In this document: one piece after another, positions 36,822 through 45,608 of the stretch
Layout of the letters: each line of letters begins with the position of its first letter
Position numbering within the stretch: position 1 is the stretch's first letter
Assembly (NCBI RefSeq): GCF_019923745.1
Contig: NZ_JAANOG010000008.1
Location: 62,001-126,000 of the forward strand
Source: Aquirufa aurantiipilula
GTDB taxonomy: Bacteria > Bacteroidota > Bacteroidia > Cytophagales > Spirosomataceae
Reading direction: 5' to 3'
Length of the DNA stretch: 64,000 bases
Notes under the pieces: generated by a model
Databases searched by the model: none
Seen by the model: the letters and a program-made list of their open reading frames with translations, nothing else
Told to the model about the DNA's origin: nothing
Position numbers and translations under genes: made by a program

Positions 36822-38620
36822 AATTCATAGTCCAATCCCATCCTTTGTTTCATTTCTACTAAAATAGGATGCTTCTCGGAAAGGTATTCGTACTTATCAG
36901 ATTGGGTATATAATACTTTTTTATCGCTTTTTTCCTGAACTAGGATATCCAGTTCAATGTCAATATCAAAATTATGAAGTGATGAGCGTAGTTGGTTTAA
37001 AACCTCCATTCGTATGGCTTCGTTAAACTGCTGGATTTGCAATTCGTTTTCTACTTTTAAATGCAATACCGTACCCACAAGTTCAATCGGCCGATTCATC
37101 ATGACATATTTATTGATGTCCTGATTAGCCTCATATGCCTTTGCGATTCGTATCCATTCTTGACTAATGTCCTCTAAAGTAAAGGTTTTATTCTCCGCCC
37201 CCGTGGCACTTCCTGTCAATAAGGTAGCTTCTTTTTGTTCTGCTTGTTTGGTTTCAACCAGTTTTTTTGCACTTCGCAAACCTGACGATTGGATGCTTGG
37301 TCGACTAGGGATAGGACTAGGGTTTGACAGGCTATTTTCAGGCAGCTCTGTTTTAACATCTTTTATTTCTTCTGAGGGAGTAGGGGCATTTTCTACTGGT
37401 AATTCCTGTTTTACTGAGGCATTTTGTTCAGGAACAAGCTTGTTTTCCAGGGTGGGATTGGCCGAAGCCTCAAGCTTTTTTCCAGCGCCGTCCTCCACCA
37501 CAGGTGTTTGGTTAGGCTTGAATGCCGAATTTAAGTAGTTGATTTTCAGTAAACTTAAATCCAAATGCAATCTTGGATTTTTGGCACTCTTATAATTTAC
37601 TTCTCCTTGAGCGCAGATATTCATGGCGGAAAGTATAAAAGAAGTGGAAGTTAATTCCGCCTGTTTTTTAAACTTGGCTTTACTCTCATCACTCATTTCC
37701 ATTAATGCCAAGGTTTTGGGGTCTTTGGCATATAATAATAAACGCAAATGCTCCATTAGCCCCGAAATAAACTGCATGCCATCAAAACCTTTTCGCATGA
37801 TTTCTTCAATAAGAAGTAGAACAGCCGTATGGTTTTGCTCTAACAAATGATCTGTTAGACTGAAGTAATAGTCGCTATCTAGGATATGTAAATTTTCTAA
37901 AACAGCCTTGTGGCGCAGGGTATTGTCGGTTGAAAAGGTGACATTTAAATCAAACATCGACAAAGCATCGCGCAAACCACCATCGGCTTTGATGGAAATT
38001 AATTCTAAGGCTGCAGGTTCTGCTGTGATATTTTCCTTTTCTGCAATGGATGCTAAATGCAAGGCCATGTCTTGCCATTTGATGCGGTTGAAATCGAAGA
38101 TTTGGCAACGTGATAAAATGGTAGGCAAGATTTTATGTTTCTCCGTAGTAGCCAAAATAAAAATGGCATAGGAGGGAGGTTCCTCCAATGTTTTCAAAAA
38201 GGCATTAAAAGCCTGGGCAGAAAGCATGTGAACCTCATCGATGATGTAGACCTTATAACGTCCGTTTTGAGGCGGATATCGAACTTGATCGATCAAACTA
38301 CGGATGTCATCCACCGAGTTATTCGAAGCAGCATCAAGCTCATGTATGGTCAATGAGGTATTTTCTTGGAAGGATTGACAAGAGGAACAAGCACCACAAG
38401 CTTCACCTTCTGCACTTTGATTTTCACAGTTGATTGTTTTGGCTAAAATACGCGCACAAGTGGTTTTACCCACGCCTCTTGGACCACAGAATAAAAATGC
38501 TTGAGCCAAATGATTCGACTTGATCGCATTCTTTAAGGTAGTGGTAATGTGGCTTTGACCAACCACAGAATCAAACTGGGTAGGACGGTATTTTCGCGCC
38601 GAAACAATAAAATTTTCCAT
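36818..38620 (-). CDS. dnaX: DNA polymerase III subunit gamma/tau, with predicted -1 frameshift product
   Basis: The 600-residue clamp-loader ATPase has Walker A GPRGVGKT (46-53), zinc cysteines Cys65, Cys75, Cys78 and Cys81, Walker B VYIIDEVHML, sensor ATTEKHKILPTILSRCQIF, and domain III to about residue 370. A Pro/Ser/Glu-rich linker and a tau-specific tail bind other replisome parts. Codons 380-382 read GGA AAA AAG. A -1 slip there gives one alanine and then TGA, ending the protein at 383 residues, just after domain III, as in E. coli gamma. The coaE fusion gene ends 40 bases upstream. Confidence 0.95.
   Translation of the reverse strand: MENFIVSARKYRPTQFDSVVGQSHITTTLKNAIKSNHLAQAFLFCGPRGVGKTTCARILAKTINCENQSAEGEACGACSSCQSFQENTSLTIHELDAASNNSVDDIRSLIDQVRYPPQNGRYKVYIIDEVHMLSAQAFNAFLKTLEEPPSYAIFILATTEKHKILPTILSRCQIFDFNRIKWQDMALHLASIAEKENITAEPAALELISIKADGGLRDALSMFDLNVTFSTDNTLRHKAVLENLHILDSDYYFSLTDHLLEQNHTAVLLLIEEIMRKGFDGMQFISGLMEHLRLLLYAKDPKTLALMEMSDESKAKFKKQAELTSTSFILSAMNICAQGEVNYKSAKNPRLHLDLSLLKINYLNSAFKPNQTPVVEDGAGKKLEASANPTLENKLVPEQNASVKQELPVENAPTPSEEIKDVKTELPENSLSNPSPIPSRPSIQSSGLRSAKKLVETKQAEQKEATLLTGSATGAENKTFTLEDISQEWIRIAKAYEANQDINKYVMMNRPIELVGTVLHLKVENELQIQQFNEAIRMEVLNQLRSSLHNFDIDIELDILVQEKSDKKVLYTQSDKYEYLSEKHPILVEMKQRMGLDYEF
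37460..37496 (-). promoter_or_regulatory. Predicted programmed -1 frameshift cassette in dnaX
   Basis: On the minus strand, GGAGG (37496-37492) is followed by exactly 10 bases, the heptamer A AAA AAG (37481-37475) in the correct phase, a five-base spacer CTTGA, and GGC-UUCG-GCC (37469-37460), a stable tetraloop hairpin. The -1 frame reads GCT TGA immediately after the heptamer. The same element order stimulates gamma synthesis in E. coli dnaX (established there); activity here is inferred. Confidence 0.7.
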
Positions 38621-38660
38621 ACTGCAAGTTACAATTTGAGGTCATAAAACCCAAATCGAT

Positions 38661-40082
38661 TTAAGGGATTCGGAGGGTGGCGCTTACTGGAAAATGGTCA
38701 GTTGGATATCGGTTAGACCAGGTCTCAGAATGTGTGGCATGTTGCTCACAGCTAACTCCATTTTTCACGAAAATATAATCGATTTGACTGTTTTCTCTTT
38801 CCTCTTTGAAGGCATTGAATGAGTTTTTGGGGCCATAATGTCCATTTTTACTAATGCTTTCAGCATTTGTTAATCGGTCTGGATTCTTAGGGTCTACTAA
38901 GATTTGAATCGGTTCATCTTCTGGCTTGGCATTAAAATCTCCCAATAAAATGACAGGACTATTTTTAGCGATTTCTTTGATTTTAGTCAATACTAATTTG
39001 GCACTTTCTCTACGGGCTACTTTTCCCAAATGGTCAAAGTGGGTGTTGAATACATAAAACTTCTTTTTTGTTTTCAAGTCTTGAAAATGTCCCCAGGTAA
39101 CAACACGTCGACAAGCCGCATCCCAACCAAAACCTACTTTATCACATGAATCTGATAACCAGAAAGTTTTTTGTTCCAAGACTTTAAATTTCTTGGTATT
39201 GTAAAACAAAGGAGAAAATTCACCCTCCTCTTTTCCATCGTCGCGGCCCCGTCCAAACCAAGTATAGCCAGGTAATCTTTCCGCAAAATCTTTGATTTGG
39301 TGAATAAATGCTTCCTGCATACCAATAATATCAGCTTGGTGATATTTGACTAATTCAGCGCAGTGATCCTTGCGATTTGACCATTGATTAATGCCATCTG
39401 ACTTGGTATCCATTCGGATATTGAAAGTCATGGCTTTGATTTGTCCTATACTTGTCTGACTGAAAATTAAGAGTGTTATCAAAATGAGGGAAAGTCTTTT
39501 GAAAATGGCTTCTACTTGTGGCCAAACACGGTCATTTTTTCCATTTTTTACAATCAAATCAACACCTTCGGTGTATTGTTCGTAGCTGGGTTGGTTTTGT
39601 AACATTTTCATGTTGTCTTCAAAGGTTAAATGGTTTCGTTTTTCTAGCCGTTCAATGCGTTCTTCTAAAGGACAAACTACGGCAATTAATTGGTGTATAT
39701 AGTCTGGTTTATTTTTATTCGTCAAAAGGGCTGCCTCATATAATTTAAAGGGTGCCGAACTGGGAACTTGTGCCCATTGCTGCAATGCTTCACGAACAGC
39801 TGGATGAATAATGTGGTTTAGAGCAGATAATAAATCCGGGTTGTTTTTAACTCGACTACGAATATAATCTCGGTTATAAGTGCCTTGATCATCAAAACTT
39901 TCTGGGCCAAAGGCACCCTTGATTTTTTGTTGAATAACAGGGTTAGTTGTCACTAATTGGTGGGCAACTTTATCTGCTTCAAAAACAGGAACGCCTAGAC
40001 AAGCAAAAATCCGGCAAATGATTGATTTGCCGGATCCCATACCGCCTGTGATACCTATAAGAGGTCGAAGGCTTTTTTCCAT
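38661..40082 (-). CDS. coaE: Fusion of dephospho-CoA kinase and exported endonuclease/exonuclease/phosphatase-like domain
   Basis: One 473-residue frame holds two proteins. Residues 1-about 193 are a full dephospho-CoA kinase (P-loop GITGGMGSGKS, substrate Asp in VFEADKVAHQ, IIHPAVR), the last step of CoA synthesis. Residues 195-214 (KRLSLILITLLIFSQTSIGQ) read as a complete signal peptide. Residues 215-473 form a DNase I-like EEP domain (AMTFNIRM, IGMQEA, VFNTHFDH, ILLGDFNA, PTDHFPV). Elsewhere these are separate genes. No ATG lies at the junction. A lost stop and start, a genuine fusion, or a sequencing error are all possible. yajC lies four bases upstream. Confidence 0.85.
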   Translation of the reverse strand: MEKSLRPLIGITGGMGSGKSIICRIFACLGVPVFEADKVAHQLVTTNPVIQQKIKGAFGPESFDDQGTYNRDYIRSRVKNNPDLLSALNHIIHPAVREALQQWAQVPSSAPFKLYEAALLTNKNKPDYIHQLIAVVCPLEERIERLEKRNHLTFEDNMKMLQNQPSYEQYTEGVDLIVKNGKNDRVWPQVEAIFKRLSLILITLLIFSQTSIGQIKAMTFNIRMDTKSDGINQWSNRKDHCAELVKYHQADIIGMQEAFIHQIKDFAERLPGYTWFGRGRDDGKEEGEFSPLFYNTKKFKVLEQKTFWLSDSCDKVGFGWDAACRRVVTWGHFQDLKTKKKFYVFNTHFDHLGKVARRESAKLVLTKIKEIAKNSPVILLGDFNAKPEDEPIQILVDPKNPDRLTNAESISKNGHYGPKNSFNAFKEERENSQIDYIFVKNGVSCEQHATHSETWSNRYPTDHFPVSATLRIP

Positions 40083-40086
40083 GGAT

Positions 40087-40377
40087 TTACTCTTCAGTTA
40101 AGCGAGAAGAAGCATCTTTTGAAATAGCTGATTTTTCAAAAACGACACGAACCCCTTTGCTAGAGTCAATCTCTACTACCAATGTTTTTTCACGAATAGA
40201 AACTACGGTTCCATGTACTCCTCCAATAGTTACTACTTTATCACCTGTTTTTAATTCATCAATGAATTTTTTCGCTTCTTTCGCCTTTTTTTGTTGTGGA
40301 CGAATCATGAAAAAATAAAACACTACAAAGATTCCACCAAAAAGGAAGATTTGCATGATTTGAGGATTGTTAGCCAT
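40087..40377 (-). CDS. yajC: Preprotein translocase subunit YajC
   Basis: This 96-residue accessory subunit of SecDF-YajC has one transmembrane helix (residues about 8-25, IFLFGGIFVVFYFFMIRPQ). It is followed by the signature RPQQKKAKEAKKFIDELKTGDKVVTIGGVHGTV. It lies between DUF1573 and coaE in a minus-strand operon common in Bacteroidota. Confidence 0.95.
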   Translation of the reverse strand: MANNPQIMQIFLFGGIFVVFYFFMIRPQQKKAKEAKKFIDELKTGDKVVTIGGVHGTVVSIREKTLVVEIDSSKGVRVVFEKSAISKDASSRLTEE

Positions 40378-40394
40378 AATTGTTCGATTGTTAA

Positions 40395-40832
40395 TTATTT
40401 TTTTCTATTAATTTCTACTTTGAATGCCACCATATTATCGGATGGCATGGTATTAGCGTAAGCAGTAACGGTTTTTTGAACTTTCCCTTCCTTGCCTTTG
40501 GAATCAAAACTAACTTTAATGAAGCCTTTTTTGCCAGGTTGAACTAATTCTTTGCTCCATTTGGGGGTTGTACAGCCGCAAGAAGCATTCACAGTTAAAA
40601 TCTTTAAAGGCATATTTCCTTCATTTTTGAAATGAAAGGTATAGGATATGCTATCGCCTTCAGTGATTTTCCCTAGGTAAACTACGGGTTGATCAAATTT
40701 CATCACAGGATGCTTTTCAACCGAAGGTCTCAATTCCATAGGAATGGATTCTTCTGTTGAGTTTCTAGCCTCTTTCTGTTTGTTGGTACAGGATAAAAGA
40801 CCTAAAAAGCACAAGGCAATGACGTATTTCAT
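40395..40832 (-). CDS. DUF1573 lipoprotein
   Basis: The protein has 145 residues with a lipoprotein signal (lipobox LLSC, Cys15). The DUF1573 beta-sandwich shows YTFHFKNEGNMPLKILTVNASCGCTTPKW and PGKKGFIKVSFDSKGKEGKV, an immunoglobulin-like envelope domain with the typical CGCT motif. The role is unknown. It starts one base after the ytxH-type gene stop. Confidence 0.9.
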   Translation of the reverse strand: MKYVIALCFLGLLSCTNKQKEARNSTEESIPMELRPSVEKHPVMKFDQPVVYLGKITEGDSISYTFHFKNEGNMPLKILTVNASCGCTTPKWSKELVQPGKKGFIKVSFDSKGKEGKVQKTVTAYANTMPSDNMVAFKVEINRKK

Positions 40833-40833
40833 C

Positions 40834-41133
40834 TTAAGGCTTTGCTTTAATCTGACTCATCATTTTCTCTACATCCTCCAACAATTTTTCAGCTTTTACT
40901 TTGGTATCATTGACCACTTTTTTGCCTTCTGATTTCGCCAACGTTTCAGGTACTTCTTTACCTTCTACAATATCATTGATCAATTGTTTCAATTGCTCTC
41001 TGTATTTGTTTAGCTGAAAATACAATTTATTACGGGTGTTCTCACCTTTATCAGGGGCATATAAAATTCCAATAATTGCACCTGTGGCAGCTCCTACGAC
41101 AAATGCCCAAAAGGATTTTGATGATCTACTCAT
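40834..41133 (-). CDS. YtxH-domain protein
   Basis: The 99-residue protein has one glycine-rich membrane segment near the N-terminus (FVVGAATGAIIGILYAPDKG, the YtxH signature). A long amphipathic charged helix follows, with no other domain. YtxH proteins are associated with stress in Bacillus, but their mechanism is unknown. It is packed one base from nusB and from DUF1573. Confidence 0.88.
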   Translation of the reverse strand: MSRSSKSFWAFVVGAATGAIIGILYAPDKGENTRNKLYFQLNKYREQLKQLINDIVEGKEVPETLAKSEGKKVVNDTKVKAEKLLEDVEKMMSQIKAKP

Positions 41134-41134
41134 A

Positions 41135-42298
41135 TTATTTGCTAGCTATGTCGATTAATCCTCGACCTGATTTAGTAATTATTTTTTCGTGTATCAATCT
41201 CAAAGAAATTACATCAAGAATACCATTGATGAATTGCCCTGATTTGGGTGTAGAGTAATTTTTCGCTAATTCAATGTACTCGTTAATACTTACTTTAACG
41301 GGTATGCTGGAAAATTTAATCATTTCTGTCAAAGCCATTTTTAACAAAATAAAATCAGCCATGGCCAAACGATCAGATTCCCAATTTTTCGTTTGATCAC
41401 CAATCCAAAGCACTAAATCTTTGTCGTTCTGAATGGTACTTTCAAACAACTCTTCAAAGAATAATTTATCATCTTCCCATTGAAGAGCTAAAGGTTGTAA
41501 GCTCAAATCTTCTAATGCATCTACCTTAAATGTTTTGGTCGACAAACTTTTTACTACATCTTTATTAAGATGCCAATTTAAATCTTTTTCTTCAAAATAC
41601 TCGGTCATACTCGAGTGTTTTAGAATAAATGTTTTTAAAATATAGCGAATCATTTCGATGTCGTCTTCGAAACTTTTTCCAGCATTCGGAAGGTAGTCTA
41701 CGAAAGTTTGATCCAAAAGAATAACTTCTAAAAACAATTTTTTGATGCGGTTCTCCTCGTCTTCAGACCATCCAATGTGCTGATCTTCAAAAGCTTGTTG
41801 CAAGGCTTTCCACTTAGGCATGATGGCCAAGATCTTGTTTTTGCTCAGTTGTGCTGTCTTGATGGGATTCTCTAATAAACGGCGGTTTTCATCCCAAACG
41901 GCAATATCCGATAGATGTTGTAAGTAAAAAAGGATTTTCAGGTATTGCTTGTAGATAGACTCTACTTCCTTAACCATGTCTTTTTTTAACTTCTCAGCAA
42001 TTTTTTTGGTATTGTTTTGATAGGTTCGGTAAACCGACTTGGCCGCAGCTAAAGATTCAGGAGGTATACTTTCTTCCGTAGGTATTTCTTGAAAAAACTC
42101 GTTTAATTGTATCTCCGCTAATTTTTTTAGGCCTTCTAATCGAGGAGCTTGTTCCTCCTTTGCGACCATGAGTGATAAATCTGGCTGAAAAATGACAGCT
42201 AATTCGTCAAATGCCAATTGATATTGGGCACGTTCTTGCGTGTTGTAAGCATACAATTGCTGAAATGCTTTCACCCGAAGTAATCTTCTGTTTACCAT
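41135..42298 (-). CDS. nusB: Transcription antitermination factor NusB, long form
   Basis: The protein has 387 residues, against about 140 for E. coli NusB. The C-terminal part carries the NusB helical domain (LVLWIGDQTKNWESDRLAMADFILLKMALTEMI and PVKVSINEYIELAKNYSTPKSGQFINGILDVI). The opening MVNRRLLRVKAFQQLYAY is the conserved N-terminal helix, so the extra about 230 residues are inserted between it and the rest. NusB with NusE binds boxA RNA in rRNA operons. The long form recurs in Bacteroidota. It heads the ytxH-DUF1573-yajC-coaE operon. Confidence 0.92.
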   Translation of the reverse strand: MVNRRLLRVKAFQQLYAYNTQERAQYQLAFDELAVIFQPDLSLMVAKEEQAPRLEGLKKLAEIQLNEFFQEIPTEESIPPESLAAAKSVYRTYQNNTKKIAEKLKKDMVKEVESIYKQYLKILFYLQHLSDIAVWDENRRLLENPIKTAQLSKNKILAIMPKWKALQQAFEDQHIGWSEDEENRIKKLFLEVILLDQTFVDYLPNAGKSFEDDIEMIRYILKTFILKHSSMTEYFEEKDLNWHLNKDVVKSLSTKTFKVDALEDLSLQPLALQWEDDKLFFEELFESTIQNDKDLVLWIGDQTKNWESDRLAMADFILLKMALTEMIKFSSIPVKVSINEYIELAKNYSTPKSGQFINGILDVISLRLIHEKIITKSGRGLIDIASK

Positions 42299-42363
42299 CC
42301 GAAAATAAAGAGCGTTCTTGTTGTTTGAAACACAAAATTAAGGATTTTAATTGATAAAGATTC

Positions 42364-42371
42364 TATCTTTG
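42364..42371 (+). promoter_or_regulatory. -7 promoter box of the ABC exporter gene
   Basis: TATCTTTG matches TAnnTTTG and lies 17 bases before the ATG at 42389. There is no clear -33 box at the standard distance. Confidence 0.5.
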
Positions 42372-42388
42372 TTAGAAGTAAATTAAGC

Positions 42389-44200
42389 ATGGGCGCACTA
42401 AGTCACCTCAATAAATATTTTTGGAAGTATAAATGGCTGCTATTCTTAGGCATTGTCTTTACTTTTTGTTCCAATTTTTTTGGTGTCGTTCCTGCTCAAT
42501 TAGTGCGATATGCCTTGGACTTGGTGACAGAGACCATTGATGTTTATTTTCTTTTCAAGCAATTCTCTCTTCAGGGTGCTTTTTACGAGGTTTTTGCTGC
42601 TACTTTATTTTTCTATGGTGGATTGATTATTTTGATGGCACTCATCAAAGGGGTCTTTTTATTCATGGTTCGCCAAACGCTCATTGTGATGTCAAGACAT
42701 ATCGAATACGATATGAAAAATGAAATTTATGAGCATTACCAAGCCCTGCCTTTATCATTTTATAGAAAGCAAAATACGGGTGATTTAATGGCTCGTATTT
42801 CAGAAGACGTTAGTAAGGTGCGCATGTATGTAGGGCCCAGCATGATGTACGGTCTTAACCTGATTTGCGTATTCGTATTGGTGATTTATTACATGTGGCA
42901 TGTCAATCAAACTTTGATGTGGTACGTTTTATTACCTCTGCCCATACTTTCTGTGAGTATTTATTATGTCAATTCCCTTGTTTTGAGGAAATCGGAAGAA
43001 ATTCAAGCAGGACTCTCGACCATTTCTACTTTTGCTCAAGAAGCTTTTTCTGGTATTCGTGTTTTGAAATCATTTGTACGTGAAAAGGAATCGGTTCAGG
43101 CTTTTGCAGAAGCCTCGGCTAACTACCGCAAGAAATCCCTGGACTTGGTCAAAGTGGATTCCTTGTTTACTCCTTTGATTTCCCTATTGGTAGGTTTTTC
43201 TACCCTGTTGGTGGTTTATGTGGGTTCGCAGGAAGTGATGGCTGGAAGAATCTCCATTGGTAATATCACCGAGTTTATCATGTATGTATTCATGTTGACT
43301 TGGCCAGTGACCGCCTTGGGGTGGACAAGTTCTCAAATTCAACGAGCCGCAGCTTCTCAGGGTAGAATCAATGAATTTTTACAAGTAAAATCAGAGCTAT
43401 TGACAGGCAAACAAATCCGACAAAAAATTCAAGGTCGTTGGACATTTGAACATGTTGATTTTACTTATCCAGAAACCGAACGCCCCGTTTTGCGTGATAT
43501 TCATTTGGAAATTGAGCCTGGTGAGTCAGTGGCTTTACTAGGAACTACGGGTTCAGGAAAGAGTACCATAGCGGCCTTGATGGCTCGTTTTTATGATCCT
43601 ACCGCAGGTAAAATATTATTGGATGGGATAGAGCTGAAAGATTGGGACATGGAATTGGTTCGCTCTAACCTAGGATTTGTTCCTCAAGATGTATTTTTGT
43701 TTTCAACGAGTATAGCAGAGAACATTCGTTTTGGTCAAGCCGATTTAAGCCAAACAGATTTGGAACAAGCGGCTAAATATGCGGATGTCTATGAAAACAT
43801 CATGGAATTTCCAGATCGCTTTGATACCGTTTTGGGTGAAAGGGGTGTGACCTTGTCGGGTGGACAAAAACAACGAGTTTCTTTAGCTAGAGCCTTGGCT
43901 AAAAATCTGGGTATGTTGGTATTGGATGATTGTTTATCAGCTGTTGACACCCACACAGAACATAAGATTTTAAATCATTTGAAACACATCATGGAGGGTA
44001 AAACTTGCGTGATTATATCACACCGTGTTTCATCCGCCAAATTGGCTAAACGAATATTTGTCTTGCATGAAGGGCGTATCGTAGAACAAGGAACTCACAC
44101 TTCTTTAATGAAAAAGAAGGGTAGTTATTATGATTTGTACCAACAACAATTAAATCAAGAAAAGCAGAATTTAGAGCAGGTTACCACTCAATCGAATTAA
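42389..44200 (+). CDS. ABC exporter half-transporter (MsbA/MdlA-like) with degenerate Walker B
   Basis: The protein has 603 residues: a six-helix exporter domain (1-about 325) followed by the nucleotide-binding domain. Walker A is LLGTTGSGKSTIA, the Q-loop is GFVPQDVFLFS, the signature is TLSGGQKQR, Walker B is MLVLDDCLSAVD and the H-loop is ISHRVSSA. Position 514 is Asp where catalytic Glu is normal, as in the degenerate subunit of heterodimeric exporters such as MdlA. No partner half-transporter is adjacent. The last 30 bases overlap the convergent TolC-family gene. Confidence 0.92.
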   Translation: MGALSHLNKYFWKYKWLLFLGIVFTFCSNFFGVVPAQLVRYALDLVTETIDVYFLFKQFSLQGAFYEVFAATLFFYGGLIILMALIKGVFLFMVRQTLIVMSRHIEYDMKNEIYEHYQALPLSFYRKQNTGDLMARISEDVSKVRMYVGPSMMYGLNLICVFVLVIYYMWHVNQTLMWYVLLPLPILSVSIYYVNSLVLRKSEEIQAGLSTISTFAQEAFSGIRVLKSFVREKESVQAFAEASANYRKKSLDLVKVDSLFTPLISLLVGFSTLLVVYVGSQEVMAGRISIGNITEFIMYVFMLTWPVTALGWTSSQIQRAAASQGRINEFLQVKSELLTGKQIRQKIQGRWTFEHVDFTYPETERPVLRDIHLEIEPGESVALLGTTGSGKSTIAALMARFYDPTAGKILLDGIELKDWDMELVRSNLGFVPQDVFLFSTSIAENIRFGQADLSQTDLEQAAKYADVYENIMEFPDRFDTVLGERGVTLSGGQKQRVSLARALAKNLGMLVLDDCLSAVDTHTEHKILNHLKHIMEGKTCVIISHRVSSAKLAKRIFVLHEGRIVEQGTHTSLMKKKGSYYDLYQQQLNQEKQNLEQVTTQSN

Positions 44201-45490
44201 TTCAATCTCCGCTGTTTTGGCAGCAAATTTTGCTTCAATCAATCGAGTCTCGGCTGCTACCGCGTTTCTTTGTACCTCTCTTAGTTCATACGATGTTGCA
44301 ATTCCAACTTTGAATCGATCAAATGCAATGTCTATATTTTGTTTTGCAATACCGTAATTCTCTGTTTCCAGGTTGATTAGGTTTAACGCATTTTCGTAAT
44401 TGACATAGGCTTTTTCAATGTTGGAAACCAAGGTGTTTTTCAAGTCTGCAACTTGTAAGTCTGCGATTTCAGCATTGATTTTAGCATTTTGAATCCGACG
44501 TTTTTGGTTACTACCGTCAAATATATTGATGGAAGCACGAATACCGTAGTTCATCACATCACTACTACCTTTAGAAACACCAAAACCAGCTCCATTGTTA
44601 ACTGTATTATAGTTATATCCTGCTAAAAGATCTATCACTGGTTGTTGTTGACTTTGTAGATTTTTAATATCCAAATCAGCTACTTTTTTATTTAATAAAG
44701 CAGTAATTAAATTAGGATTCTGCTGTAATGCTTGGGCTTTTAATTCTTCCAATTTCAGTTTTGGCAATAATTCAATGGTTGAAACCACATCAAAATCAAC
44801 CATGTGATCTCTAACCAAAAGCGTATTGAAATTGATTTTAGTGCTTAAAAAAGATTGTTCTTGAGCTAATAAAAGAGCTTTGTCTTCATTGTAATCCACC
44901 TGCGCTGAATAAAAATCTACTTTGGAACCTTGTCCTACTTCAAAGCGATCTTTGGCCAATTTCAAACGGTCATTGGAAATCTCTAATCCTTTTCTGAAGT
45001 TATTGACACGTAAATCCTGACGGATGATGTCATAATAAGAAGAGCTGATTAAGGCTATTAAGTTCTCAATAGTCGCCTCAGTTTGTTTAGCTCCTAAGTT
45101 TTGTAATTCTTTAAAACGATCTCTCAGGATAAACATACCTTTTCCATCGTAAAGAGTCCAAACCATAGCAAGACCGGTATTGGATGAATTGGAATTAACC
45201 CCTGACTGAACTAAAGGAGCACGTATTCCTCCAAAAAACTCTTGATTTAAGCCAGATACGGTATAGTTTTTATTGAAATTACCTGTAATGGTTGGTAGAA
45301 ATCCAGCATTACCTAAGGTGTTGTCATTTAATGCTTGTTTTTCTCTTTTCTTCGCTACTTGAATCGAATAGTGGTTTTGTAAACCTTGTTGAATCGCATC
45401 TTCTAAACTCAAGTTTTTTTGCGCTTGAGAAGGAAATATACTTACTGAAAATGCAACAAGTAGGCTAATGCTTAGGCCTGATATCTTCAT
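44171..45490 (-). CDS. TolC-family outer-membrane efflux protein
   Basis: The 439-residue outer-membrane channel component has a signal peptide MKISGLSISLLVAFSVSIFP, then SQAQ. The two TolC repeats show the usual coiled-coil helices (LSLEDAIQQGLQNHYSIQVAKKREKQA, DRFEVGQGSKVDFYSAQVDYNEDKALLLAQEQ, FDRFKVGIATSYELREVQRN). The ATG at 45490 begins the signal peptide. No membrane-fusion or RND gene is adjacent; the only exporter nearby is the convergent ABC gene, so a partnership is only possible. Confidence 0.9.
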   Translation of the reverse strand: MKISGLSISLLVAFSVSIFPSQAQKNLSLEDAIQQGLQNHYSIQVAKKREKQALNDNTLGNAGFLPTITGNFNKNYTVSGLNQEFFGGIRAPLVQSGVNSNSSNTGLAMVWTLYDGKGMFILRDRFKELQNLGAKQTEATIENLIALISSSYYDIIRQDLRVNNFRKGLEISNDRLKLAKDRFEVGQGSKVDFYSAQVDYNEDKALLLAQEQSFLSTKINFNTLLVRDHMVDFDVVSTIELLPKLKLEELKAQALQQNPNLITALLNKKVADLDIKNLQSQQQPVIDLLAGYNYNTVNNGAGFGVSKGSSDVMNYGIRASINIFDGSNQKRRIQNAKINAEIADLQVADLKNTLVSNIEKAYVNYENALNLINLETENYGIAKQNIDIAFDRFKVGIATSYELREVQRNAVAAETRLIEAKFAAKTAEIELIRLSGNLL

Positions 45491-45596
45491 ATGGTAATCT
45501 ATTTGGCATATATAATTAGCAAACATAATGATTTTGGAGCATTTTCCGATACACTTAGCATACAAGTACTCATAGCTATTTTGAGTTGTTTTTAGC

Positions 45597-45604
45597 TATT
45601 TTTG
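45597..45604 (+). promoter_or_regulatory. -7 promoter box immediately before the MOSC start codon
   Basis: TATTTTTG fits the consensus and ends four bases before the ATG at 45609, which would put the transcription start at or next to the initiation codon. Confidence 0.45.
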
Positions 45605-45608
45605 CTTT

